Below are positions 7,767 through 16,644 of a stretch of 46,870 nt of DNA, one piece after another (within the stretch, counting starts at the first letter, position 1; every line of letters begins with the position of its first letter). The DNA comes from Lachnospiraceae bacterium (GTDB taxonomy: Bacteria; Bacillota; Clostridia; Lachnospirales; Lachnospiraceae). The notes below the pieces were generated by a model that saw nothing but the letters and a program-made list of their open reading frames with translations, did not search any database and was not told where the DNA came from. The position numbers and the translations under genes were made by a program. The stretch covers positions 1 to 46,870 of the forward strand of contig JAFVAL010000004.1 of assembly GCA_017480565.1 (NCBI GenBank), given 5' to 3'.

Positions 7767-8411
7767 TTACTGCATTGCAGAAAGCAGAAGGCTTAACAGG
7801 TCAGGGCTCTGCTGCTGTTGCTGCTGAACCTGCTGGGTGCCGCCGCCAAGCGCATTGCCAAGAAGGCCGGATAAGAGGCTGCCGCCGAGGCTCTGCTGCT
7901 GTTGCTGCTGAACCTGCTGGGTGCCGCCGCCAAGTGCATTGCCAAGAAGGCCGGATAAGAGGCTGCCGCCAAGGCTCTGCTGCTGTTGCTGTTGCTGCTG
8001 TGCAGCCGTGTTGGTTGCAGAGAAGAGGCTGGATAAAAGAGCTGGTGCAAGCATCTTAAGAATCATTCCCACGAGCTGAGAAGAAAGTCCGCTGTTGCCT
8101 GCAAGGGAGCTTACTACGTTATTCGTATTATTTCCGAAAATGTGTCCGAGAATCTTCTCACCGTCTTCTGTGTCAGCATTGAGAATCTGGTCTGCAACAT
8201 CAGCCGTATCATCATGCTGAGAGAGTGCAGAAAGCAGGGACTGTGCACCCTCCTGGGAAGATGCGTTGCTGGTCAAAGAACCAAGAAGTTCAGGCATAGC
8301 CTGTCCGAGCAGTGCGGTAATCTGATCCGTAGAAGCGCCGCTCTTCTCCGCCAGAGAAGAAACAGCAGAGTCAGATGTGAATTGCTCTGTTAAGAGATTT
8401 AAAAGATCCAT
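7767..8411 (-). CDS. DUF937 family protein with glutamine-rich tandem repeats (214 aa)
   Basis: The N-terminal ~130 residues have the DUF937 pattern (MDLLNLLTEQF..., LGSLTSNASS, ILGHIFGNN, LLKMLAPALLSSLF-like helices); function of the family is not established. The C-terminal third is two near-identical 28-residue units (QQQQQ-SLGGSLLSGLLGNALGGGTQQVQ) after a run of eight glutamines. They come from an 84-nt DNA tandem repeat with only a few differences, so the duplication is recent or kept uniform. GGAGG stands 6 nt before the ATG. It lies between thiN (27 nt) and the MmcQ/EVE gene (3 nt) and is probably cotranscribed. No signal peptide or membrane segment is obvious. Confidence 0.85.
   Translation of the reverse strand: MDLLNLLTEQFTSDSAVSSLAEKSGASTDQITALLGQAMPELLGSLTSNASSQEGAQSLLSALSQHDDTADVADQILNADTEDGEKILGHIFGNNTNNVVSSLAGNSGLSSQLVGMILKMLAPALLSSLFSATNTAAQQQQQQQQSLGGSLLSGLLGNALGGGTQQVQQQQQQSLGGSLLSGLLGNALGGGTQQVQQQQQQSPDLLSLLLSAMQ
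7805..7988. repeat. 84-bp in-frame tandem repeat, two full copies plus part of a third
   Basis: The sequence GGCTCTGCTGCTG recurs at 7805, 7889 and 7973, so the period is exactly 84 nt (28 codons). Copies 1 and 2 differ at about two to three positions. The third copy continues only through the CTG/TTG-rich (poly-Gln) part. The CAG/CAA mix on the coding strand is slip-prone, so copy number may vary among strains. Confidence 0.92.
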
Positions 8412-8438
8412 AGTTATCCTCCATTCATATGAATATAT

Positions 8439-9098
8439 TTAATCAAAGGACTCGATCAGAATCGCCTGTCCTTCTTTGATCTCAATGATTGCGGTATCTT
8501 CCGTGATCTCGTTGCTGATCCCCAGGGTATTGCCGGAGGAAAGCACCGCATCCGTAAGCGGATAGAAAACACCTCTTAGGGTAACGCCCTTCGCCTCTCC
8601 CATGTAGGGTATCAGGGAAAGGTACTTACCGTACTGCTCCTCTTTCTTTACCACGGTGCGCCCGGAAATGAGCCGAATCCGGTTGTGCGCGTCTACTAGC
8701 ATTGCACTCACGCCAGCTTCCTTCGCCCGTGCCAGCAGGGAAATGTTGCCGAGCACATGATCAATCCGGCTGCCGGTGGCACCTAATATCACGATCTCAT
8801 CTGGCTTATAGGAAAGTGCATGATCCAGGGCAACTTCCGTATCTGTTGCATCCTTAATCGGGTTTAATTTTGTCAATGACGTGTCTTTATCGCTCTTATT
8901 TTGAATATACTTCTCAAAAAGCCGATCGTCAAGTGAATCAAAGTCCCCAATCAGCTCATCCGGCGAAATTTTCTGCCTAAGAAGCGCTTCTAAGCCCCGA
9001 TCTGCCGCGATAATTTTATCAAACCGCTCTGCAAGCATCTTAAGAAGTACATCTTCGGAGACCTCCCCGCCGGAGACAATCAAGATTCTTTTTCTCAT
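8439..9098 (-). CDS. thiN: Thiamine pyrophosphokinase (219 aa)
   Basis: It transfers pyrophosphate from ATP to thiamine to give thiamine diphosphate. Family motifs: AADRGLEALL, the metal-binding IGDFDSL, KDATDTEVALDHAL and GATGSRIDHVLGNI, with a C-terminal beta domain (SSGNTLGISNEI). Length is normal. It overlaps the upstream rpe by 4 bp, so the two are translationally coupled. The position after prkC-rsgA-rpe is the same as in B. subtilis (yloS/thiN). No TPP riboswitch is visible before it, in keeping with its place inside an operon. Confidence 0.95.
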   Translation of the reverse strand: MRKRILIVSGGEVSEDVLLKMLAERFDKIIAADRGLEALLRQKISPDELIGDFDSLDDRLFEKYIQNKSDKDTSLTKLNPIKDATDTEVALDHALSYKPDEIVILGATGSRIDHVLGNISLLARAKEAGVSAMLVDAHNRIRLISGRTVVKKEEQYGKYLSLIPYMGEAKGVTLRGVFYPLTDAVLSSGNTLGISNEITEDTAIIEIKEGQAILIESFD

Positions 9099-9763
9099 TT
9101 GTCTGCAATGGCCGCCTTGAGTACTGCCACATTTTCTGCGATGTCACCGCGAAAGACCGCAGTACCCGCAACGAAGACATTTGCCCCAGCTTCTGCCAAC
9201 TTTCCGATCGAGTTTGCATCCACACCGCCGTCCACTTCGATATCAATGTCAAGTCCCAGCGCATCGATCCTCTCTCGCAGGTCACGGATTTTTTGGTAAC
9301 AGGCAGGGATCAGTTTCTGGCCGCCAAAACCCGGATTGACCGTCATGATCAGCACCATATCAAGGTCAGGCAGCACATAATCAAGTACCGAGAGAGGTGT
9401 TGCAGGATTCAAAGCCACGCCTGCCTTTAACCCCATCTCATGAATCACACCGATCGTGCGGTGCAAATGGGTACAAGCCTCCGCATGCACGGTGATGATA
9501 TCTGCGCCGGCTGCTTTGACCGCTTCCAACAGATGATCCGGGGACTGCACCATCATATGAACGTCAAAAACGAGATCGGAGGTCTTGCGCAGAGACGCAA
9601 TTACAGGCATACCAAACGAAATGTTCGGCACATAAGCCCCGTCCATCACATCCAGGTGCAGATACTCTGATCCTGCCAGCGCAGCTTTTTCAACGTCATC
9701 CCCGAGGTGCGCAAAATCAGCTGCCAAAATCGAGGGTGCAATCTTATAATCCTTATTGCTCAT
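9095..9763 (-). CDS. rpe: Ribulose-phosphate 3-epimerase (222 aa)
   Basis: A TIM-barrel enzyme of the pentose phosphate pathway that interconverts D-ribulose 5-phosphate and D-xylulose 5-phosphate. Signatures: IAPSILAADFAHLG at the N-terminus, the metal-ligand motifs HLDVMDG and FDVHMMV, MTVNPGFGGQ, and EVDGGVDANSI near the C-terminus. The ATG at 9763 (MSNKDYK) is preferred because AGAAAGG lies 7-8 nt upstream; a TTG two codons earlier would be too close. It ends with a 4-bp overlap into thiN and begins 16 nt after rsgA. Confidence 0.96.
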   Translation of the reverse strand: MSNKDYKIAPSILAADFAHLGDDVEKAALAGSEYLHLDVMDGAYVPNISFGMPVIASLRKTSDLVFDVHMMVQSPDHLLEAVKAAGADIITVHAEACTHLHRTIGVIHEMGLKAGVALNPATPLSVLDYVLPDLDMVLIMTVNPGFGGQKLIPACYQKIRDLRERIDALGLDIDIEVDGGVDANSIGKLAEAGANVFVAGTAVFRGDIAENVAVLKAAIADK

Positions 9764-9779
9764 AACCAAGCCTTTCTGT

Positions 9780-10667
9780 TTAATAAGCTTTTTCTTTCTT
9801 TAACACTTCAAACATCTGCTCATAGCTTTCATAGCGTCTTGCAGAGATCAGTCCTTGCGAAAGCGCTTCTTTGACCGCGCATTCCGGCTCTTTTAAGTGA
9901 AGACATCCGTCATACCGGCATTTTCCTTCATACGGGGCAAATTCCGGCATGTAAAATCGCATATCTTCCGGCTCAATCCCCGTCACGGTAAATGAACTGA
10001 ACCCCGGTGTATCAAACAGATACGTGTTCTCGCCCACGCGGAAGAGCTCCGAGTGTCTCGTCGTATGCCGGCCACGCTCGATCTTCTGAGAGATTTCTCC
10101 GGTCTGCATCTTGGCCTGCGGTAAGATCGCGTTGATCAGTGTGGACTTTCCAACCCCGGACGGGCCTGCAAGCACCGTTGTCTTTCCCTGAAGCAAGTCT
10201 TTGATCTGTTCAATGCCTTCTTCTTTTTTGGCACTGATGAAAAGCACGTGGCAGCCACATTTTTCATAGATATCAGCAAGCTCTTGCTGCTTTTTCTCGG
10301 ATGCTACATCTTTTTTATTAAAGAGCAGGACACTCTTTACGCCAGCCTTCTCCATCATGACAAGAAAATGATCGAGCAGTGTCAAGTTTGGCGTGGGCTT
10401 CGCCGCCGCAAACACCACCATCGCCTGATCCACATTTGCCACAGCGGGTCGTATCAGTTCATTATAACGAGGAAGGATGGCGGTAATCTGGCCCGCCATC
10501 CCTTCCTCTTCTTTCGTCTCTATCTCTGCGAAATCGCCCACCAATGGTTTGATTCCCTGCTCACGAAAGACACCACGTGCCTTACATTCAAAGACACCGA
10601 CGCCCTCAACATCAACATAGTAAAACCCAGCGATTCCTTTGATAATCTTACCTTGCATCAATGCCAT
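9780..10667 (-). CDS. rsgA: Small ribosomal subunit biogenesis GTPase RsgA (295 aa)
   Basis: It checks late 30S assembly and is released on GTP hydrolysis. An OB-fold N-domain comes first, then a circularly permuted GTPase with motif order G4 (NKKD), G1 (GPSGVGKST), G3 (DTPG). A C-terminal zinc motif follows (CRYDGCLHLKEPECAV, Cys-His-Cys pattern). The frame opens at 10667, overlapping prkC by 10 bp. An ATG at 10658 forms a TGATG overlap with the prkC stop and gives the common MQGKIIKG start, so either may be used. The prkC-rsgA-rpe order is conserved in Firmicutes, and RsgA is a known PrkC substrate in B. subtilis. Confidence 0.95.
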   Translation of the reverse strand: MALMQGKIIKGIAGFYYVDVEGVGVFECKARGVFREQGIKPLVGDFAEIETKEEEGMAGQITAILPRYNELIRPAVANVDQAMVVFAAAKPTPNLTLLDHFLVMMEKAGVKSVLLFNKKDVASEKKQQELADIYEKCGCHVLFISAKKEEGIEQIKDLLQGKTTVLAGPSGVGKSTLINAILPQAKMQTGEISQKIERGRHTTRHSELFRVGENTYLFDTPGFSSFTVTGIEPEDMRFYMPEFAPYEGKCRYDGCLHLKEPECAVKEALSQGLISARRYESYEQMFEVLKKEKAY

Positions 10668-12775
10668 GTGATTCTGATTTCTCCTGGCATAGCCTCGTTG
10701 TTAAACATTACATAAATGTATGCATCCGAATTCGAATTGCTTGTGATCGGGAAGCTGTAAGGGAAGTCATCATGCGTTAACGTTGCCGAATGGACCGCTT
10801 TTTCGATTCCATCTTGCACAAGGATGAAATCAAACGAACCTTCCTCCCCATCTTCCCCGCCTTCAAACGGATTAAATGAGCCAGACACTGAGACTTCCGC
10901 ACTGTATTCTTTTCTGCCAAGGCTGATCACAAAATCAACCTTGCTGCCTTTTTCCACAGAGGTGTTCTTCGCGGTACCCTGGGAAATGACACGCCCAGCT
11001 TCCACGGTGTCACTGTACTCTTTCTCCACAGTTCCTTTTGAAAGGCTGTGATTCTTAAGCTCCGCTTCTGCCTCGCTCTCGGTCATATCCTTAAGATCCG
11101 GCACAATTGTCTTGCCCTTACCGGAGCTGACTGTGATTGTCACGGTATCGCCCGGTTTCACAGAGCTTCCACCTTTCGGGCTGGAAGAAATGACCTTGCC
11201 CGAATCTACGCTGTCACTCTCCTCGCGGTTAATGACCGCAAGCAGATTATTCTCAGTCAGATATCTGGTCGCATCTTCCTCGCTTAAGCCTGCCAGAGTC
11301 CGCAGTGTAATCTCTTCTGGACCGGCACTCACGGTCAGTCGCACAAGATCACCGGGATGTAAAACCTCGCCTGCTGCAGGATCCGATTTCATGACTTGGC
11401 CTTGCTCATAAGTATCCGAATACTCATCCTCGGTCTGCTCCACGACAAGACCCATATTTTCCAACGTGATCTTCGCAACCGCATAATCGACGCCAAGAAT
11501 ATTGGACGGTACTACGATCTCTTCCTCGGTTGTGATTTCCTCGGTCGTTGACTCTTCCGTCGTCGTCTCAACCGTAGTCGACTCCGTCGTAGATTCGTCA
11601 ATCTTCTTTCCGCTGCCGTTAAAAAGACCAATGGTGCGGCTGAGCAAGAACAAGATAATCAATACTAAGATCACGACTGCCGCAATACCACCACCGATCA
11701 TCAGCTTCTCCACCTTCGGATCTACTTCATCATCTTCCGGATCCAGGGCTTTGACATCCTCATCGTCTGATTTCTTACGTCTGCGGTCACGATCATCGTC
11801 GGTCGTCTTTTTCTTTCGATCCTTTAGGGCAATGTCCGCTGCTTCCGCGGTTGTCGCCCCGGAGGCCGTCTTGATATCATTTAACTCCGCCTCCGTGATC
11901 ACCACCGTAGAGCCATCCTCAGAAGGACCGCCGGGCTTTACAAAATCGCCGTTTGGCGTCCTGACCGCACGCTTTAAATCCGCAATCAGCTCGGCTACAT
12001 TTGCATAACGGCGCTCGGGTTTTTTCTGCATGCATTTCTGCACGATCTTCTCGATACTATCCGGAATCGTCGGATCGATCTCGTGAAGCGGCTCCGCCTC
12101 CTGCTGGATGTGCTGGAGCGCAACATTGACTGTACTGTCGCCCGTAAAAGGCACATGACCGCAGAGCATCTCATACATCGTCACACCGAGAGAATAGATA
12201 TCACTCTTCTCATCGCTGTAGCCACCTCTGGCCTGCTCTGGGGAAATGTAATGAACCGAACCAACCGCATTGCTCGTGATCGTATTGCTGGTCACCGCCT
12301 TCGCGATACCGAAATCCGTCACTTTCGCAAGTCCGTCTTTTGATAAAATGATATTCTGCGGCTTGATATCGCGGTGCACGATCCGGTTCTGGTGCGCGAC
12401 TTCCAGTCCCTGCGCAATCTGGATCGAGATTCCGACCGTCTCACGCACGGACAGCTTGCCTTTTGCCTGAATAAAGTCTTTTAACGTGATGCCCTCGACG
12501 AGCTCCATCACGATAAAATAAAGTCCATTCTCTTCCGATACATCGTAAACACTGACGATATTGGCGTGGGTCAGACCGGCCGCAGCCTGCGCTTCCGCCC
12601 CAAACTTCCGAACGAAGTTCTGGTCCTTCGAGAACTCTTCTTTTAAAACTTTGATCGCCACGTTGCGGTTGAGGCGGTGGTCGAGTGCCTTATAGACATC
12701 TGCCATACCGCCCGCGCCGATCCTGGCGAGGATCTCATATCGTCCGATCAAATAGGTTCCTGGTTTTAAGATCAT
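10658..12775 (-). CDS. prkC: Membrane Ser/Thr protein kinase with PASTA domains, PrkC/StkP type (705 aa)
   Basis: A Hanks-type kinase that senses muropeptides or lipid II and controls growth, cell wall and germination in Firmicutes. Kinase domain about 12-270: glycine loop IGAGGMADVY, Lys42, HRDIKPQN (134-141), DFG (154-156). A charged juxtamembrane segment (about 280-355) leads to one membrane helix (359-380), then a Thr/Glu-rich stalk (392-420). Three PASTA repeats follow (about 421-483, 487-551, 556-619), and then a beta-rich C-terminal tail of about 85 residues that is not PASTA. Ribosome-binding and spacing fit cotranscription with prpC, whose stop lies 19 nt upstream. The phosphatase PrpC should oppose it. 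Confidence 0.96.
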   Translation of the reverse strand: MILKPGTYLIGRYEILARIGAGGMADVYKALDHRLNRNVAIKVLKEEFSKDQNFVRKFGAEAQAAAGLTHANIVSVYDVSEENGLYFIVMELVEGITLKDFIQAKGKLSVRETVGISIQIAQGLEVAHQNRIVHRDIKPQNIILSKDGLAKVTDFGIAKAVTSNTITSNAVGSVHYISPEQARGGYSDEKSDIYSLGVTMYEMLCGHVPFTGDSTVNVALQHIQQEAEPLHEIDPTIPDSIEKIVQKCMQKKPERRYANVAELIADLKRAVRTPNGDFVKPGGPSEDGSTVVITEAELNDIKTASGATTAEAADIALKDRKKKTTDDDRDRRRKKSDDEDVKALDPEDDEVDPKVEKLMIGGGIAAVVILVLIILFLLSRTIGLFNGSGKKIDESTTESTTVETTTEESTTEEITTEEEIVVPSNILGVDYAVAKITLENMGLVVEQTEDEYSDTYEQGQVMKSDPAAGEVLHPGDLVRLTVSAGPEEITLRTLAGLSEEDATRYLTENNLLAVINREESDSVDSGKVISSSPKGGSSVKPGDTVTITVSSGKGKTIVPDLKDMTESEAEAELKNHSLSKGTVEKEYSDTVEAGRVISQGTAKNTSVEKGSKVDFVISLGRKEYSAEVSVSGSFNPFEGGEDGEEGSFDFILVQDGIEKAVHSATLTHDDFPYSFPITSNSNSDAYIYVMFNNEAMPGEIRITWH

Positions 12776-12794
12776 CTGTACGCAACTCCCTCAC

Positions 12795-13547
12795 TCATAG
12801 TCTAACAAGAACGATGCCGATATTGTCTTTTCCCCCATTGCGGTTTGCCGCCTTTATAAGCTCCTTTGTCGTACGGCTGATCAGATCTCCGTTATCACGG
12901 ATGATCTGCATGATATCGTCATCTTCTACCATATTAGTGAGTCCGTCCGAGCAAAGAAGTACCAGATCTCCCTCTGCGACGTCCACTTCAAAATAATCTA
13001 CTTCCACATCTTCCCCAGCGCCAAGCGCTCTGGTGATGACATTCTTATTCGGGTGATTGCGGGCATCCTCTCGTTTGATTTCGCCCGTGCGAACCATCAT
13101 CTCCACCAGAGAATGATCCTCCGTGATTTGCTTCATCACGCAAGGCCCAGTCAGATCGTGCGCCACCTTCGGATGCAGGACATACAGCCTGGAATCGCCG
13201 ACGTTGGCCACATACATCGTGCCATCATAGATCGTGCCAAGCACCATGGTCGTACCGGCGCCTGCCAGATCCGGATGACTCCTCGTCTGCTCGTAGAGCT
13301 TTTTGTTCGCTTTTTTGATACATTTATCAATGATGGTAACCGGCTCGTGTTCCCGCTCTCTCTCCGCCAGATCTACGAAGGTTTCCACGCAAAAACGCGA
13401 AGCATAATCTCCGGCACGGTGTCCGCCCATGCCGTCAGCCACAATAAAGAGATTCGGCAGATTGCCGACTTCATTCTCTTCGCAAAAGACATAATCCTGG
13501 TTCATCGTACGTCTCCGTCCGATATCTGTCATGGAAAATGACTTCAT
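12795..13547 (-). CDS. prpC: PP2C-family protein phosphatase (250 aa)
   Basis: A soluble Mn/Mg-dependent Ser/Thr phosphatase that reverses PrkC phosphorylation. PP2C motifs in order: RRTMNQD, VADGMGGHRAGDYAS, GTTMVLG, VANVGDSRLYVL, TEDHSLV, VITRALG, LLCSDGLTNMV, GGKDNIGIVLV. Length is typical of the bacterial Stp/PrpC group. It overlaps rlmN upstream by 4 bp and precedes prkC by 19 nt, the standard Firmicute arrangement. Confidence 0.96.
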   Translation of the reverse strand: MKSFSMTDIGRRRTMNQDYVFCEENEVGNLPNLFIVADGMGGHRAGDYASRFCVETFVDLAEREREHEPVTIIDKCIKKANKKLYEQTRSHPDLAGAGTTMVLGTIYDGTMYVANVGDSRLYVLHPKVAHDLTGPCVMKQITEDHSLVEMMVRTGEIKREDARNHPNKNVITRALGAGEDVEVDYFEVDVAEGDLVLLCSDGLTNMVEDDDIMQIIRDNGDLISRTTKELIKAANRNGGKDNIGIVLVRL

Positions 13548-14596
13548 GTGGATCCCTCCTTTTCTGTCTCAAGATAGCGTCTGCGAAGCTGCCCGCAGGC
13601 CGCATCGATATCCGCTCCCAATCTCCTTCTTATAGTAGCATTGATATGGTTTTTTTCAAGTAAAAATTGAAAATGTGCTGCATCCGGCCCTTCTGTCGCC
13701 TCAAAAGATCGCTCTTTGATCGGATTGACAGGAATCAGATTGACATGACAGTTAAGGCCTCTTAAGACACCCGCCAGCTCTTTGGCATCCTGCGCACTGT
13801 CATTTTGCCCCTTCACCAGGCTGTACTCAAATGTGATCCGCCGCCCCGTCATCTCTTCGTAGTAACGACACGCTTCGATGATTTCGGCAATCGTGTACTT
13901 GTTTGCCACCGGCATCAGTGCCTTACGCTTTTCATCGTTCGGTGCATGTAGCGAAATGGCCAGTGTGATCTGCAGTTTTTCCTTTGCCAGATCCCGAATT
14001 CTCTCTACAAGGCCACAGGTAGAGGCAGTGATATTTCTCTGACTCAGATTCTGACCGTTTTCATCCGAAAGCATCCGGACGAACTTCAAAAAGTTGTCAT
14101 AGTTATCAAGCGGCTCTCCGCTCCCCATGACAACCACGTGGGACACCCGTTCTCCGGTCATCCGTTCAATCTCATAGATCTGCGAGAGCATCTCCCCGGT
14201 CTCCAGATTGCGTTCCAGCCCGCCAATCGTCGAGGCACAAAACCGGCACCCCATCCGACAGCCGACCTGTGACGAGATGCAGACTGAATTCCCGTAATGA
14301 TACTTCATCAAGACACTCTCGATCACTGCACCGTCATACAGCTTGAACAAAAACTTCTTCGTTCCGTCTAGCTTCGAAGACAGACAATCCACCGTCGTCA
14401 CCGGGCGCACCACATATGCAGTTTTTAACTTCTCCCGCAGCGAAGCCGGGAGGTTTGTCATCTCATCGACCTCACACACCAGCTTCTGATGCAGCCATTC
14501 ATAGATCTGTTTCGCGCGAAACGGCTTCTCCCCCAGAGAGACCATGAGCGCCTTTAATTCTTCCAGATCAAACGATTGCAGTATTGTCTGTTCCAT
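13544..14596 (-). CDS. rlmN: Dual-specificity RNA methyltransferase RlmN (350 aa)
   Basis: A radical-SAM enzyme that makes 2-methyladenosine at A2503 of 23S rRNA and A37 of some tRNAs. The cluster-binding cysteines are Cys113, Cys117 and Cys120 (VGCRMGCRFCAS). The methyl-carrying C-terminal cysteine is Cys334 (DAACGQL). GSGEPLDNYDNF and SLHAPND are family motifs. It starts 4 nt after rsmB and ends with a 4-bp overlap into prpC, so rRNA modification and the kinase/phosphatase pair are made from one transcript. Confidence 0.96.
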   Translation of the reverse strand: MEQTILQSFDLEELKALMVSLGEKPFRAKQIYEWLHQKLVCEVDEMTNLPASLREKLKTAYVVRPVTTVDCLSSKLDGTKKFLFKLYDGAVIESVLMKYHYGNSVCISSQVGCRMGCRFCASTIGGLERNLETGEMLSQIYEIERMTGERVSHVVVMGSGEPLDNYDNFLKFVRMLSDENGQNLSQRNITASTCGLVERIRDLAKEKLQITLAISLHAPNDEKRKALMPVANKYTIAEIIEACRYYEEMTGRRITFEYSLVKGQNDSAQDAKELAGVLRGLNCHVNLIPVNPIKERSFEATEGPDAAHFQFLLEKNHINATIRRRLGADIDAACGQLRRRYLETEKEGST

Positions 14597-14600
14597 TTCT

Positions 14601-15911
14601 CTATTGCCGAATCAGTTTCGCATAAAAGAACCCATCCCTGGTTTCGTCAGGGTAGCTCTGTCTGATTTCCTCTGCCGCAAATGGATACCCTTCGGTGATC
14701 CATGTCACATTATCTTCGTTTTCTTCTTTGGTGATCGTGCACGTGGAATAAAGCAAAACGCCACCCGGCCGCACATAGGTCACCGCTGTCAATAAAATCT
14801 CTCTCTGTAATGCCTGAAGCGCTTTGATACTCTCCGGCGATGTGTGATACTTGATGTCATTTTTCCTACGGATCACCCCAAGCCCGGAACAAGGCACATC
14901 ACAGAGAACCACATCTGCCTTTTCCCGCCAGTCTTCATCGATGACACGCGCATCCCAGACCTTCGGGGTAATCTCCATAAGCCCGGTGCGGGAAATATTT
15001 TCGCAAATCTTTTCTACTTTATCATCCGAAAGATCTCTTGCCGACACCTGACAGCAATGCCCATCTTCATCCTTCGATAAAAGCACCGCACTCATCGCCT
15101 TGCCACCCGGTGCACTACATAGATCCATCACAACGTCGGAAGCATGAATCCCGGCTGCCTTGATCGCAAGCAGTGAGCTTAAATCCTGAACATAACACTC
15201 GCCTCGAGAAAACGCCGGAACCGCGTCCAGATAATCATATCCTTCGATCACGCCCGCAAAAGGCACTTCGTCATCCTTCTGCCAGCTGATACCTTGCGAC
15301 TTCATTTCTTCTGCAAACGCCTGCGGCGTCACTTTCTTTGTATTGATGACCACATGCGTCTTTGCGGCACCGATACTCGCCCGTAAGATCTCTTCGGTCT
15401 TCTCTTCACCAAGCCAGTCTCTCCAGTAAGAAACCAGCCATTCTGGCGTCGAGTAGACGACGCTCAGGTACTTTGTAATATCTACTTCTCGCTTCGGAAG
15501 TGCGATCTGGTCCTTCTCCCTTGCGATCGTACGAAGTACACCGTTTACAAATCCTTTGAGCCCGGAGAAGCCTTTTGCGATCGCAAGATTTACCGATTCG
15601 TTGCAAGCTGCCCGGTCCGCGACCCCTTCCATCTTCAGGATCTGATAGGTTCCCATCCGAAGGATTGTGCGGATCTGCGGCTTCATTTTCCCGGTTTTGA
15701 TCTTAGAATAAAGATCGATCACATAATCCAGATAAATGCAATCCTCGACACATCCTTCACAGAGTCTTGCTAGAAAGGCGCGCTCCCTCTTATCCAGATA
15801 CTGGTATTTGCGAAGCATCGCGTCCAGTTCCGGACGCAAGAAGGCACCATTTTCCCAAACTTTGAATAAAACATCATACGCCATCTGGCGCAGACCTTTA
15901 TCTGCTCCCAC
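14601..15911 (-). CDS. rsmB: 16S rRNA (cytosine-967-C5)-methyltransferase RsmB (436 aa)
   Basis: An SAM-dependent methyltransferase of the NOL1/NOP2/Sun family. An N-terminal NusB-like RNA-binding domain (about 1-130, with RAFLARLCEG and VNGVLR) precedes the Rossmann methyltransferase domain. There, DLCSAPGGKA binds SAM, DVPCSGLGVIRR holds one catalytic cysteine and LYSTCTITKEENE the second. It abuts the zinc metallopeptidase gene (no gap) and is followed by rlmN after 4 nt. Length and order are as in other Firmicutes. Confidence 0.95.
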   Translation of the reverse strand: MGADKGLRQMAYDVLFKVWENGAFLRPELDAMLRKYQYLDKRERAFLARLCEGCVEDCIYLDYVIDLYSKIKTGKMKPQIRTILRMGTYQILKMEGVADRAACNESVNLAIAKGFSGLKGFVNGVLRTIAREKDQIALPKREVDITKYLSVVYSTPEWLVSYWRDWLGEEKTEEILRASIGAAKTHVVINTKKVTPQAFAEEMKSQGISWQKDDEVPFAGVIEGYDYLDAVPAFSRGECYVQDLSSLLAIKAAGIHASDVVMDLCSAPGGKAMSAVLLSKDEDGHCCQVSARDLSDDKVEKICENISRTGLMEITPKVWDARVIDEDWREKADVVLCDVPCSGLGVIRRKNDIKYHTSPESIKALQALQREILLTAVTYVRPGGVLLYSTCTITKEENEDNVTWITEGYPFAAEEIRQSYPDETRDGFFYAKLIRQ

Positions 15912-16628
15912 TTATCTTCTCCTTCTGCCCCCGTTTAAGATCGCGAGGAAGCGAAGAAGCTGGAACAGAGAGGTAATCACGGCTGCCACATAGGTAAATG
16001 CTGCAGAGCGAAGCACCTTTCTTGCACCGGTCATCTCTTCTTCTGCCAACACGCCACACTGGGTCAGCATCATAAGACCACGTCTTGACGCGTCAAACTC
16101 CACCGGCAGTGTCACCACCTGAAAGGCTAACGCAGCCATAAAACAGATGATGCCGATTTTAATCAGGCCGGTGATGTTTAAAAACAGGCCCAACATGAAC
16201 AAAATCCACGACGCCTTGGAACCGATATTGGCCACCGGCACCATCGCGGTGCGCAGACGAAGCGGCCCGTATCCGACCGCATCCTGCACGGCATGGCCAC
16301 ACTCATGTGCTGCGACCGCCACCGCTGATACCGAAGTCGAACCATAAACCGAATCCGACAAATTCAGCGTCTTATTGGAGGAATTATAATTGTCTGTCAG
16401 CGACCCCGATGTGTGCACGATCGTCACATCATAGATGCCATTCATTTGCAAAAACCGATGTGCGGCCTCCGCACCGGAGATCCCGGAACTTGCACCCACC
16501 TGAGAATACTGTTTAAACGCCTTCGTCACTGCCCACTGTGCGATCATCGCGATGACCATTGCAACTAGCACCAGAAGGTAGCTCGAATTCACCCCATAAC
16601 CATAGCCATACGAATAATACATGATCAT
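15912..16628 (-). CDS. YugP-type membrane zinc metallopeptidase (238 aa)
   Basis: A predicted integral-membrane neutral zinc metallopeptidase. A first membrane helix is at about 18-36 and further hydrophobic helices at about 140-180 and 205-225. The zinc motif is AAHECGHAVQ (HExxH) with a downstream E in PVEFDASRR. The N-terminus is tyrosine/glycine rich (MYYSYGYGYG). Two ATGs (16628 and 16622) share the AAAGGCGG site, so the start is uncertain by two codons. The substrate is unknown. In Clostridia this gene commonly sits between fmt and rsmB, as here. Confidence 0.9.
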   Translation of the reverse strand: MIMYYSYGYGYGVNSSYLLVLVAMVIAMIAQWAVTKAFKQYSQVGASSGISGAEAAHRFLQMNGIYDVTIVHTSGSLTDNYNSSNKTLNLSDSVYGSTSVSAVAVAAHECGHAVQDAVGYGPLRLRTAMVPVANIGSKASWILFMLGLFLNITGLIKIGIICFMAALAFQVVTLPVEFDASRRGLMMLTQCGVLAEEEMTGARKVLRSAAFTYVAAVITSLFQLLRFLAILNGGRRRR

Positions 16629-16644
16629 TCCGCCTTTCTGAAAA

